Source of the DNA: Legionella genomosp. 1 | GTDB lineage: Bacteria; Pseudomonadota; Gammaproteobacteria; Legionellales; Legionellaceae | Assembly (NCBI GenBank): GCA_945867185.1 | Contig: CAMBHM010000029.1 | Location: 1 to 11,111, forward strand | DNA: 11,111 nt | Direction: 5' to 3' | Part shown: in pieces, positions 1-7,120 of the stretch | Layout of the letters: each line of letters opens with the position of its first letter | Numbering within the stretch: position 1 is the first letter of the stretch | The notes under the pieces: generated by a model | Databases searched by the model: none | The model's input: the letters and a program-made list of their open reading frames with translations, nothing else | What the model was told of the DNA's origin: nothing | Program-made: the position numbers and the translations under genes

Positions 1-1265
1 AAAACCAAGTCGAACTAGCGCGTCTTGTTACCAAAGAACATGGAAAAACACTAGACGATGCCAAAGGATCCGTTGCACGGGGCATTGAAGTGGTTGAGTT
101 GTATTGCGGACTGATCTCTCAGTTACAGGGCACTTTTTCAGCTCAAGTCTCTTCGCAACTGGATTGCACCACTCGTAGACAACCCTTAGGTGTGTGCGTA
201 GGCGTTTCCCCTTTTAATTTTCCCATCATGGTGCCCCTATGGATGATGATGCCTGCCATCGCCTGCGGCAATACGTTTATCCTCAAACCCTCAGAGCAAG
301 ATCCATCCGCCCCCATTCGATTGGTTGAACTTTTATCTGACGCAGGATTACCCCCAGGCGTTGCCAATGTTCTCCAAGGCGATAAAACGACAGTTGATCA
401 CTTATTAGCGCATCCCGATATTGCGGCCTTCACAGCCGTTGCCTCCACGCCTGTTGCACAAGCCATCTATACCACGGCAACAGCCCATACAAAACGAGCT
501 CACACGTTTGGCGGGGCTAAAAACCATGGGGTTGTGTTACCGGATGCCGATCTAGATCAAACCGCACAGGCTTTGGTGGGCGCTGCCTTTGGAGCAGCTG
601 GAGAACGGTGTATGGCCCTCTCTGTGGTTGTCACCGTCGGTAATGAAACGGCCGATCGGTTGCTTGACAAATTACTGCCATTGATCAAAGCCATTCGTGT
701 TGGCCCTGGCGATAACCCCGACAGTGATATGGGGCCTCTCATCAGTCGCGCACACCATCAACGTGTTCTCGCGGCAATTGATACAGGGGTTGCAGAAGGT
801 GCGAGTCTACTCATTGATGGTCGAAGCTTTTCGCATCCTGATTATAAAGCAGGATATTTTATGGGCCCTTCGCTTTTTGATAAAGTGACCGAGTCCATGT
901 CCATCTACCAGCAAGAAATTTTCGGACCCGTGCTGGTACTCGTCCGAGTAGCCCATTTTGAAGAAGCCTTGGCCTTAGTCAACCGAAACCAGTATGGCAA
1001 TGGCACGGCCCTCTTTACACGCGATGGGTATAGTGCTCGTGAGTATGCAGAGCGTGTACAAGTGGGCATGGTCGGTATCAACGTTCCTATTCCGGTTCCC
1101 GTTGCAAGCCACCCCTTTGGCGGTTGGAAACGCTCTTCGTTTGGCGACACCAACATGCATGGCTTAGAAAGCATTCATTTTTATACCCGACAAAAAACCA
1201 TCACAAGCAAATGGCCTACCACTGAAATCAGTCCAAGCGCTTTTGCAATGCCCACTCACCGATAA
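1..1265 (+). CDS. mmsA: Methylmalonate-semialdehyde dehydrogenase (CoA-acylating), 5' end missing
   Basis: This enzyme oxidises methylmalonate semialdehyde (or malonate semialdehyde) to propionyl-CoA (or acetyl-CoA) with NAD+ and CoA, late in valine breakdown in the cytosol. The reading frame is open from base 3 with no stop, and codons 3-89 read as aldehyde dehydrogenase sequence (LARLVTKEHGKTLDDAKG), so the gene starts outside the window. About 420 codons are visible of a usual ~500. Visible marks are the SPFNFP cofactor-site segment, KPSEQDP, the catalytic cysteine in GERCMALS (Cys codon 609-611), QQEIFGPV, and the C-terminal PFGGWKRSSFGD. The segment FGGAKNH stands where ordinary aldehyde dehydrogenases have LELGGK with the general-base Glu; lack of that Glu is characteristic of the MmsA family. 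mmsB follows after 9 bases, so the two are almost certainly cotranscribed. The family call is firm; the substrate call is strengthened by the mmsB neighbour. Confidence 0.95.
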   Translation, partial: NQVELARLVTKEHGKTLDDAKGSVARGIEVVELYCGLISQLQGTFSAQVSSQLDCTTRRQPLGVCVGVSPFNFPIMVPLWMMMPAIACGNTFILKPSEQDPSAPIRLVELLSDAGLPPGVANVLQGDKTTVDHLLAHPDIAAFTAVASTPVAQAIYTTATAHTKRAHTFGGAKNHGVVLPDADLDQTAQALVGAAFGAAGERCMALSVVVTVGNETADRLLDKLLPLIKAIRVGPGDNPDSDMGPLISRAHHQRVLAAIDTGVAEGASLLIDGRSFSHPDYKAGYFMGPSLFDKVTESMSIYQQEIFGPVLVLVRVAHFEEALALVNRNQYGNGTALFTRDGYSAREYAERVQVGMVGINVPIPVPVASHPFGGWKRSSFGDTNMHGLESIHFYTRQKTITSKWPTTEISPSAFAMPTHR

Positions 1266-1274
1266 GGACTCTTT

Positions 1275-2171
1275 ATGGCACAGATTGGATTCATCGGACT
1301 AGGTCACATGGGATTGCCCATGGCGATAAATTTAGTGAAAGCAAATCATATCGTAACAGGATTTGATCTGGAGCCCACAGCGCTTGGTGCATTCACCGCC
1401 GCAGGTGGGCAACCGGCTACTACACTACAAGATGCGGCACGCTCCAAATCCATCGTCATCACCATGCTACAAACAGGACAGCAGATCCAAGACGTCTGCT
1501 TGGGAGAGCACGGATTATTTGCAGTCGCTGATCCAGGGACTTTGTTTATCGATTGCTCCTCCATAGACGTCTTGAGTGCTAGACAGATCTCTGAAAAAGC
1601 AACGCAATTACAACTACTCGCAGTAGACGCACCGGTATCGGGTGGTGTCATGGGAGCGGCTCGCGCTACACTAACTTTCATGGTAGGCGGTACGGAGGAA
1701 GGATTTATTACAGCCAAACCCATCCTAGAGCGTTTAGGAAAAACGATCATTTTTACCGGGAAGTCCGGGAGTGGGCAAGCTGCAAAAATATGCAATAACA
1801 TGATTTTAGGGGTTTCTATGATAGCCATCTCTGAGGCCTTCACGCTCGCCGAGCAGCTTGGGTTAACCCCTCAAAAATTATTTGAAGTGGTTACGAATGC
1901 ATCTGGTCAATGCTGGGCCATGAGTCACTACGCGCCGGTTCCAGGTGTTTTAGAGAACGTCCCTGCGAATCAGGGCTACCAACCAGGATTCACCGCGGCC
2001 ATGATGTTGAAAGATCTACGGTTAAGTCAACAGTCGGCTCAAACGGTTGGGATTGACACCCCCATGGGTGCACAAGCCACGGCCCTATATCAACAGTTCA
2101 ATGACGCGGGACTTGGAATGCTCGATTTTTCTGGCATCATTCAGGCGATAGATCCATCCAAGCGTTCATGA
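1275..2171 (+). CDS. mmsB: 3-hydroxyisobutyrate dehydrogenase
   Basis: The product (298 aa, normal length) oxidises 3-hydroxyisobutyrate to methylmalonate semialdehyde with NAD+, feeding the product of the preceding mmsA. The N-terminal Rossmann fold has the family signature GFIGLGHMG (residues 5-13). The substrate-binding segment DAPVSGG places Ser122 and Gly123, and the catalytic lysine is Lys171 in KICNN, with Asn175 four residues later, the family's usual positions. The ATG is preceded by AAGGA overlapping the mmsA stop, which supports this start and translational coupling. The last 35 bases overlap the 3' end of engB on the other strand. Related beta-hydroxyacid dehydrogenases (tartronate semialdehyde reductase, GarR type) share these motifs, but the mmsA neighbour favours MmsB. 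Confidence 0.95.
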   Translation: MAQIGFIGLGHMGLPMAINLVKANHIVTGFDLEPTALGAFTAAGGQPATTLQDAARSKSIVITMLQTGQQIQDVCLGEHGLFAVADPGTLFIDCSSIDVLSARQISEKATQLQLLAVDAPVSGGVMGAARATLTFMVGGTEEGFITAKPILERLGKTIIFTGKSGSGQAAKICNNMILGVSMIAISEAFTLAEQLGLTPQKLFEVVTNASGQCWAMSHYAPVPGVLENVPANQGYQPGFTAAMMLKDLRLSQQSAQTVGIDTPMGAQATALYQQFNDAGLGMLDFSGIIQAIDPSKRS

Positions 2172-2754
2172 CCGCAATGAGTTCTTCAACGCCTTGCTTT
2201 TTCAAGGACGAGAAAGTTTGTACAGACAAGAGATCCGGCACGATCGCATAGAACTTCTGCACTTCAATCAACGTGCTCTGTGCCGCCCCTCGACTGAGCT
2301 TGTCTGCCTTCGTTAATAAAATATGTACAGGCAATTGGCGCGCCAAGGCCCAATCTATCATGGACTGGTCCAACGGTTTTAAGGGGTGACGACTATCCAT
2401 CAGCAATACCAGCCCCTTCAAGCTTTTTCGAACCTCAAGATAATGCGCTAAACTCGTTTGCCAATCACGCTTGACCTGCTGCGCCACTTTGGCGTACCCA
2501 TATCCTGGTAAGTCAATCAATCGCCTTACAGGTGTTGCTAAGGTAAAGACATTGATAAGTTGCGTACGACCTGGTGTTTTACTGGTACGTGCCAATTGCC
2601 GAACACCTGTCAAACAATTCAAAGCACTGGATTTTCCTGCATTGGAACGGCCCGCAAACGCTACTTCATACCCCGTATCTTCTGGGAGTTGCTCTGCATG
2701 AGCCGCACTTTTTAAAAATTCAGCGCGCGCATAAGGATTCATTTTTTTATTCAT
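2137..2754 (-). CDS. engB: Ribosome biogenesis GTP-binding protein EngB/YihA/YsxC
   Basis: This 205-residue GTPase of the TrmE-Era-EngA-EngB-septin group assists assembly of the large ribosomal subunit. The GTPase motifs appear in order: G1 P-loop GRSNAGKSS (residues 35-43), a threonine-rich G2 region ([13 protein letters not shown]), G3 DLPGYGYA, G4 TKAD and a G5-like FSSLKKQG. The chosen ATG gives [10 protein letters not shown]; Met5 is a possible alternative start, because conservation begins only around [12 protein letters not shown]. The gene is divergent from cytochrome c4 across 65 bp, an engB/cytochrome c4 arrangement also known from Pseudomonas. Its 3' end overlaps mmsB by 35 bp tail to tail, in a different codon register, and only the last residues of each protein are involved. 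The family assignment is secure. Confidence 0.96.
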   Translation of the reverse strand: MNKKMNPYARAEFLKSAAHAEQLPEDTGYEVAFAGRSNAGKSSALNCLTGVRQLARTSKTPGRTQLINVFTLATPVRRLIDLPGYGYAKVAQQVKRDWQTSLAHYLEVRKSLKGLVLLMDSRHPLKPLDQSMIDWALARQLPVHILLTKADKLSRGAAQSTLIEVQKFYAIVPDLLSVQTFSSLKKQGVEELIAVMNAWMDLSPE

Positions 2755-2819
2755 TCGTTTTTACTCAAGTTCGCAGGCAGTGTACCATATTGTATTCCTA
2801 TCGTATCCTTAAGGAATCC
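2755..2819. promoter_or_regulatory. Divergent intergenic region engB / cytochrome c4
   Basis: These 65 bases must hold the start signals of both divergent genes unless the promoters reach into the coding regions. On the minus strand TACAAT (2794-2789) is a good -10 hexamer for engB, but no convincing -35 lies 17 bases upstream. On the plus strand TTTACT (2760-2765), 17 bases, then TACCAT (2783-2788) is a weak sigma-70-like match for the cytochrome gene. AAGGA at 2811-2815 is its ribosome binding site. The promoter calls are tentative. Confidence 0.35.
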
Positions 2820-3407
2820 ATGAGACATATAGGATTTTTTTTAATACTCTGCATGGCCTTTTCTATACACGCCATGGAAGCCTCACAAACCGCTACGGTA
2901 TGCGCGGCTTGTCATGGTCCAACAGGCCTCAGTACCTCCCCCATTTGGCCTCATCTCGCAGGGCAACATGCGGCCTACCTCAATAAACAATTACATGATT
3001 TCAAATCGAACCATGGGCGCACAGATCCCAGCATGACGCCTTTAGTCGCCACTTTAAGCGATCAAGACATCCTAGAACTTGCCCAATTTTACGCCGCACA
3101 ACCCATTCCCTCTGGCAATACCCCCAAGCACCATTTGAGTCGGGGAGAGCAGTTGTACCGAGGAGGCGATTTTACTAAACACATCACTGCTTGCATCGCC
3201 TGCCATGGCCCTCAAGGTACCGGTAATGCCGAAGCAGGATTTCCCGTACTATCCGGTCAACAACCCGCTTATACAATACAACAATTACAAGCCTTCAAAG
3301 ATAAAAAACGCAGCAATGATCTCAATGCCATCATGCGCGATATCAGCGCTAGAATGAGTACGAAAGATATGGAGGCCGTGGCTCATTATGTCTCTGGATT
3401 GTACTGA
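2820..3407 (+). CDS. Dihaem cytochrome c4 (periplasmic electron carrier)
   Basis: The 195-residue product carries two class I cytochrome c domains and a signal peptide. Residues 1-18 (hydrophobic run after MRH, ending SIHA) fit a Sec signal cleaved before Met19, putting the protein in the periplasm, possibly membrane-attached as in other c4 cytochromes. Haem-binding CxxCH motifs are CAACH (28-32) and CIACH (125-129). The likely axial methionines are Met72 (PSMTPL) and Met172 (NAIMRDI), and the LSDQDI..LAQFYAAQ segment between the haems is typical of the family. Known c4 proteins pass electrons from the bc1 complex to cytochrome c oxidases. The frame stays open upstream into engB, but the ATG at 2820 is chosen because AAGGA precedes it and the signal peptide starts there. 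It lies just upstream of the cyd operon, though a bd oxidase takes electrons from quinol, so adjacency need not mean partnership. Confidence 0.93.
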   Translation: MRHIGFFLILCMAFSIHAMEASQTATVCAACHGPTGLSTSPIWPHLAGQHAAYLNKQLHDFKSNHGRTDPSMTPLVATLSDQDILELAQFYAAQPIPSGNTPKHHLSRGEQLYRGGDFTKHITACIACHGPQGTGNAEAGFPVLSGQQPAYTIQQLQAFKDKKRSNDLNAIMRDISARMSTKDMEAVAHYVSGLY

Positions 3408-3426
3408 TGTGGCCTCAACTATTTGC

Positions 3427-3455
3427 TTGAGTAACCCTTAAAAATACGCTACAGT
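3427..3455 (+). promoter_or_regulatory. Candidate sigma-70 promoter of the cyd operon
   Basis: TTGAGT (3427-3432), a 17-base spacer and TACAGT (3450-3455) match the sigma-70 consensus at 4 of 6 bases each. It lies in the 78-base gap before cydP and would start transcription near 3462. A ribosome-binding AAGG (3472-3475) stands 10 bases before the cydP ATG. I see no clear FNR/Anr box (TTGAT-N4-ATCAA), although bd oxidase operons are often oxygen-regulated. Confidence 0.35.
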
Positions 3456-3465
3456 ACGTGCACGT
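3456..3465. repeat. Perfect 10-bp palindrome at the putative cyd transcription start
   Basis: ACGTGCACGT is its own reverse complement and directly abuts the candidate -10 hexamer. Its position over the expected transcription start would suit an operator, but ten bases is short enough to arise by chance. No regulator is suggested by the neighbouring genes. Confidence 0.4.
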
Positions 3466-3485
3466 GTTTTACAAGGCACTCTATC

Positions 3486-3668
3486 ATGCAACCTTTCTCA
3501 CGTGACATCCAACGTACCCTTCTCATCAAACTCATATTGCTTTTTTTATTGTGGTTCGTTTGCTTCAAAGACGTGAAAAAACCCGCGCTCAACCTGCAAC
3601 AGTGGATGTTTAGTGCTCCATCCGCGATCCCTAACGCCCTTTCCCATAACCCAACAGGTGCCCCATGA
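3486..3668 (+). CDS. cydP: Small cytochrome bd oxidase protein CydP
   Basis: This 60-residue protein has one membrane segment (about residues 11-27, LLIKLILLFLLWFVCF) after a short polar start with the SRDIQRTLLIKL pattern, followed by a polar tail. Its size, the (S/R)REI..L..KL.LL..LW..F pattern and its place immediately before cydA match the small CydP family found upstream of cydAB in many proteobacteria. Its precise role is poorly known; association with, or assembly of, the bd oxidase is the expected function. Its TGA stop overlaps the cydA ATG in ATGA (3665-3668), so the two are translationally coupled. The context is strong; the name rests on my recollection of the family pattern rather than an alignment. 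Confidence 0.8.
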   Translation: MQPFSRDIQRTLLIKLILLFLLWFVCFKDVKKPALNLQQWMFSAPSAIPNALSHNPTGAP

Positions 3669-5194
3669 TTCCTGGCAGTGATGTTGTTGACTTATCTCGC
3701 TTACAGTTTGCCTTAACGGCCCTGTATCACTTCTTATTTGTACCTTTAACGCTGGGGTTATCCATTCTGATTGCAATCATGGAGACCATTTTCGTCATGA
3801 CTGGACGGGATATTTGGCGAAAAATGGTCAAGTATTGGGGGTTGTTGTTTGGAATCAATTTCGTCTTGGGCGTGGCAACAGGTCTTACCATGGAGTTTCA
3901 ATTTGGTACCAACTGGGCCTACTACTCCCATTATGTCGGGGATGTCTTTGGCGCCCCATTAGCCATAGAGGGGCTCATGGCTTTTTTCTTAGAAGCCACG
4001 TTTGTTGGACTTTTCTTTTTTGGCTGGGATAAATTAAGCCGTGTCCAACACCTGATCTGTACCTGGGCGCTCGCCATTGCAACCAATTTTTCTGCTTTAT
4101 GGATCTTGATTGCCAATGGTTGGATGCAAAACCCTGTAGGCGCTGTCTTTAATTATCAAACCATGCGTATGGAAGTCAGTGATTTTTCAAAGATTCTCTT
4201 TAATCCGGTTGCACAAGCGAAATTCGTACATACCATCAGTGCAGGCTATGTAACTGGTGCTGTTTTTGTATTGGCCATCAGCGCTTATTTTTTATTGCGC
4301 CAACGCAATCTGGATTTTGCAAAACGATCCATGACCGTTGCCGTGTCCTTTGGCTTAGCCAGTGCCTTATCTGTTGTAGTGTTAGGTGATGAAAGTGGCT
4401 ATGTCGCCAACAGCAACCAAAAAATGAAAATTGCAGCCATTGAGGCCCTATGGGAAACAGACCCTGCGCCTGCTGGGTTAACACTCTTCGGAATCCCCAA
4501 TGAAAAAACCATGCAAACCGATTACAACATTCATATTCCCTATGTCTTGGGATTGATTTCAACTCGTTCATTTACCAAACCTGTCTTGGGAATCTTACCC
4601 CTAATCGAAGACGGCAAACTACGAATTCGTGACGGCATGAAAGCCTATGATGCGCTTGCTCGTTTACAAAAAAATAAAAACGATCCCTTAGCGCAAGCAG
4701 ACTTTGCCGCACACGGACAGAATTTGGGCTATGGGCTTTTGTTAAAAAAATATACCGATACAGTATCGGATGCGACAGACGAGCAGATCACACAAGCTGC
4801 CAATGATTTAAAACCCAAAGTAAAACCACTTTTTTACGCCTTCCGCATCATGGTGGCCTGTGGGTTTTTCTTTATTACCTTCTTCGCCATTGGATTTTAT
4901 TTGTCCATAAAGCGCCGCTTGCATACCACGCGCTGGTATTTACAGGTGGCATTTTGGTCCCTTCCCTTGCCTTGGCTCGCCGCTGAGCTCGGTTGGATCA
5001 TTGCTGAGTATGGTCGGCAACCTTGGGCTGTTCAAGGTATTCTGCCAACGGCCATGGCCACTTCTTCAGTGAGTCCTGGACAAATCATGACCTCACTGCT
5101 GAGCTTTGTGGTGTTTTATACCGCATTGGCCATCGTAGAGGTTTACTTGATGATAAAATACATTCGACTCGGGCCCGAGCATGCCACACACTAG
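3665..5194 (+). CDS. cydA: Cytochrome bd ubiquinol oxidase subunit I
   Basis: CydA is the haem-carrying subunit of the bd-type quinol oxidase in the inner membrane; it oxidises ubiquinol and reduces O2 to water without pumping protons. All key residues are present, offset by +3 from E. coli numbering: His22 and His189 and Met396 (haem ligands His19, His186, Met393), Glu102 and Glu110 (Glu99, Glu107), and Lys255 and Glu260 in the quinol-binding Q loop (Lys252, Glu257). GRQPW is at 450-454. At 509 residues with a long insert after the first Q-loop part (about residues 255-390), it belongs to the long-Q-loop type like the E. coli enzyme, not the short Bacillus type. It follows cydP with a 4-base overlap, and cydB starts 9 bases after its stop. 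Confidence 0.98.
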   Translation: MIPGSDVVDLSRLQFALTALYHFLFVPLTLGLSILIAIMETIFVMTGRDIWRKMVKYWGLLFGINFVLGVATGLTMEFQFGTNWAYYSHYVGDVFGAPLAIEGLMAFFLEATFVGLFFFGWDKLSRVQHLICTWALAIATNFSALWILIANGWMQNPVGAVFNYQTMRMEVSDFSKILFNPVAQAKFVHTISAGYVTGAVFVLAISAYFLLRQRNLDFAKRSMTVAVSFGLASALSVVVLGDESGYVANSNQKMKIAAIEALWETDPAPAGLTLFGIPNEKTMQTDYNIHIPYVLGLISTRSFTKPVLGILPLIEDGKLRIRDGMKAYDALARLQKNKNDPLAQADFAAHGQNLGYGLLLKKYTDTVSDATDEQITQAANDLKPKVKPLFYAFRIMVACGFFFITFFAIGFYLSIKRRLHTTRWYLQVAFWSLPLPWLAAELGWIIAEYGRQPWAVQGILPTAMATSSVSPGQIMTSLLSFVVFYTALAIVEVYLMIKYIRLGPEHATH

Positions 5195-5203
5195 GAGATC
5201 TTC

Positions 5204-6340
5204 ATGCCTTTAGACTATGAAACGTTACGTCTGCTCTGGTGGGTACTCTTAGGTGTTTTGCTGATTGGGTTTGCCGTGATGGATGGCTTTGACTTAGGGG
5301 TGGCCATGTGGTTACCGTGGCTTACCAAAACAGATATCGAACGGCGCATCTTGATCAACAGCATCGGCCCCACTTGGGAGGGTAATCAGGTCTGGTTTAT
5401 CTTAGGAGGTGGTGCCATTTTTGCCGCTTGGCCAATGCTCTATGGGCTCGCCTTTTCTGGGTTTTACTTGGCTATGCTCTTCATCTTGCTGGCCTTGATT
5501 TTACGACCCGTTGGCTTTAAATATCGATCCAAATTAGCAAATACCACCTGGCGTGCCGCTTGGGATTGGGCCTTGTTTATTGGTGGCTTCGTGCCATCAC
5601 TACTCTTTGGGGTAGCTGTTGGCAACGTATTACAAGGCGTCCCTTTTCACTTTGACGACAGTTTACGCGTCTTCTACACGGGATCTTTTCTAGACTTGGT
5701 GAACCCTCTGTCCTTGATCTGTGGTCTGCTGTCTGTATGCATGCTGGCCATGCATGGGGCTTTTTTCTTACAAGTTAAAACGGAAGGCGATATTCAACAT
5801 CGCGCGCGTCTTGCTGCCAAAATCACTGCCTTCCTCACAATACTCTTATTTGTTAGCGCAGGATTTTATCTCTATCTTGCCATCCCAGGTTATCTTGTAA
5901 CCAGTGTCATCTCGCATGATGGTCCCTCCAATCCCCTTTTTAAACAAGTGACTCGACACGCGTTGGCCTGGTTTACCAATTATCAAGCGATACCCATCAC
6001 GCTCATTGCCCCCACCCTTGGCCTACTGGGTCCATTCTTTGCGATGATGCTTGCGCGATATGCCAAAGTCGCTTTTGTATTGAGTGCTGGCAGTATCTTT
6101 GGGATCATTGCCACCGTTGGCGTGAGCATGTTCCCCTTCATACTGCCTTCTTCAACGAATCCAGAGCAAAGTTTATTGGTCTGGGACAGCTCTTCAAGCG
6201 CCTTAACACTCTTTATCATGCTGGTTGCGACCGTGATTTTTTTACCCATCATTCTCGTTTACACCACTTGGGTATACCGCGTTTTACGCGGTAAGATCAC
6301 GGCTCAAACTATTCATGATCATCCCGACACAGCCTATTAG
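5204..6340 (+). CDS. cydB: Cytochrome bd ubiquinol oxidase subunit II
   Basis: CydB (378 aa, as in E. coli) pairs with CydA in the inner membrane and carries part of the proton and oxygen paths. The N-terminal segment reads LLIGFAVMDGFDLGVAM, followed by INSIGPTWEGNQVWFI, FAAWPMLYGLAFSGFY, RPVGFKYRSK and LQGVPFHFD, all closely matching E. coli CydB. Near the C-terminus MFPFILPSST is also conserved. Asp30 corresponds to E. coli Asp29; Glu59 stands where E. coli has Asp58, a conservative acid-for-acid change. AGGAG at 5193-5197, overlapping the cydA stop, is the ribosome binding site and fixes the start. Its own stop overlaps the AGGAG used by cydX. Confidence 0.98.
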   Translation: MPLDYETLRLLWWVLLGVLLIGFAVMDGFDLGVAMWLPWLTKTDIERRILINSIGPTWEGNQVWFILGGGAIFAAWPMLYGLAFSGFYLAMLFILLALILRPVGFKYRSKLANTTWRAAWDWALFIGGFVPSLLFGVAVGNVLQGVPFHFDDSLRVFYTGSFLDLVNPLSLICGLLSVCMLAMHGAFFLQVKTEGDIQHRARLAAKITAFLTILLFVSAGFYLYLAIPGYLVTSVISHDGPSNPLFKQVTRHALAWFTNYQAIPITLIAPTLGLLGPFFAMMLARYAKVAFVLSAGSIFGIIATVGVSMFPFILPSSTNPEQSLLVWDSSSSALTLFIMLVATVIFLPIILVYTTWVYRVLRGKITAQTIHDHPDTAY

Positions 6341-6352
6341 GAGAACAAACAC

Positions 6353-6463
6353 ATGTGGTATTTCTCTTGGATTTTAGGAACCGGATTGGCCTGCACTTTC
6401 GCCATCTTGAATGCGTTGTGGCTGGAGCTGCGTCTCGATGAGTCGAGCAAGAAGAAGACCTAG
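6353..6463 (+). CDS. cydX: Cytochrome bd oxidase small subunit CydX
   Basis: This 36-residue protein begins MWYFSWILGTGLA and continues through AILNALWLE to a charged tail ending ESSKKKT. The MWYFSWILG start, one membrane helix and the AILNA.W.E motif are the diagnostic pattern of CydX, a single-span subunit needed for stable, active CydAB. It is preceded by AGGAG (6339-6343) overlapping the cydB stop, with a 12-base gap, so it is the last gene of the cyd operon. It is too short for many gene finders. From codon 8 to its stop it lies antisense to the 3' end of tatC, with codons in exact register: Leu8 TTA is the complement of the tatC TAA stop. Confidence 0.95.
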   Translation: MWYFSWILGTGLACTFAILNALWLELRLDESSKKKT

Positions 6464-7120
6464 CTCATACAGCAAGCACAACGGCACCGCCAAACTCACT
6501 TGAGACAATACATCAGGCGGTGTCAGTAGCATACTGAGAATGAAAACAGCTACAATGACGTAGCGTCTGAGATCGGTCAAAGTCTTCACGTCTACCCAAT
6601 TCAAAAGAATCAGCAGGGGACAAACAAGCGGCACTTGGAACGACAACCCAACTGTTAAAAGCACTCGGGTAATGAATGCTATTGCATGAGTAAGATCTGG
6701 CATCAACCGCACCTCAGCAGGCACTGCTGCTACGAAAAACTGCAGCATAAAAGGCAAGAGCCCATAAAAGCCAACTAATACACCGAGCACAAAGAGTACA
6801 AGACTGCTCACTATACCCCAACGCGCATACCTACGTTCTCTTGAGTACAGTCCAGGAGAAACAAAGCAGCCCAGTTGAAATAAAGCATAGGGCAATGCAC
6901 ACAACAATGCTGCATCCGCTGCCAATTGCATCGGAACCAGGAATGAAGTCGTTACTTGTGTGGCTATCAATGGATGAGGTCTCTGCAGTATACTTAGCAA
7001 TGGCAATACCAATTGATGAAACAACTGATCAGAAAAATGGAAAAACAACATAAAAAACACTACAAAAACAACCACCACTCTTATCAAACGGCGACGAAGC
7101 TCTAATACATGACGTATCAT
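6374..7120 (-). CDS. tatC: Sec-independent protein translocase subunit TatC
   Basis: TatC is the six-span inner-membrane receptor for twin-arginine signal peptides. The N-terminus HVLELRRRLIR aligns with E. coli HLIELRKRLL, including the essential Glu and Arg. Further matches are the first periplasmic loop (ATQVTTSFLVPMQL), PGLYSRERR with the signal-binding Glu, and LLTPPDVLSQ followed by LLYELG in the last part. The conserved FEVP glutamate of transmembrane segment 4 (E. coli Glu170) is Gln here (GLSFQVP, codon 6637-6635). The ATG at 7120 gives 248 residues. A TTG six bases upstream (7126) is the alternative, and AAGGA ending 10 bases before that TTG fits it better than it fits the ATG. No tatA or tatB is adjacent. 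The first 12 bases overlap epmC and the last 90 overlap cydX. Confidence 0.94.
   Translation of the reverse strand: MIRHVLELRRRLIRVVVVFVVFFMLFFHFSDQLFHQLVLPLLSILQRPHPLIATQVTTSFLVPMQLAADAALLCALPYALFQLGCFVSPGLYSRERRYARWGIVSSLVLFVLGVLVGFYGLLPFMLQFFVAAVPAEVRLMPDLTHAIAFITRVLLTVGLSFQVPLVCPLLILLNWVDVKTLTDLRRYVIVAVFILSMLLTPPDVLSQVSLAVPLCLLYELGLLLARLIETQLQPQRIQDGESAGQSGS

Noticed and set aside
1346..1843. A 165-codon open frame on the minus strand within mmsB
   Set aside because: It lies wholly antisense to a clear mmsB, has no recognisable protein features and is an expected shadow of the coding sequence.
2574..2819. An N-terminal extension of the cytochrome c4 frame into engB
   Set aside because: The extension is antisense to engB GTPase motifs and would bury the signal peptide; the ATG at 2820 with AAGGA upstream is the sensible start.
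3412..3433. CTCAA...TTGAG hairpin after cytochrome c4 as a terminator
   Set aside because: The stem is only 5 A/T-rich pairs with an 8-base loop and no T-run follows, so termination here cannot be supported.
3423..3441. FNR/Anr-like box upstream of cydP
   Set aside because: TTGAG is followed by CCTTA rather than the ATCAA half-site at the required spacing.
6434..6447. CTCGA-TGAG-TCGAG hairpin in the cydX 3' end as a terminator
   Set aside because: It is a 5-base stem inside coding sequence on both strands with no T-run; codon constraint explains it.
7013..7108. epmC promoter in the A-rich tatC 5' region
   Set aside because: Several 4-of-6 matches occur in this A-rich stretch, with none clearly better than chance, so no single site is called.
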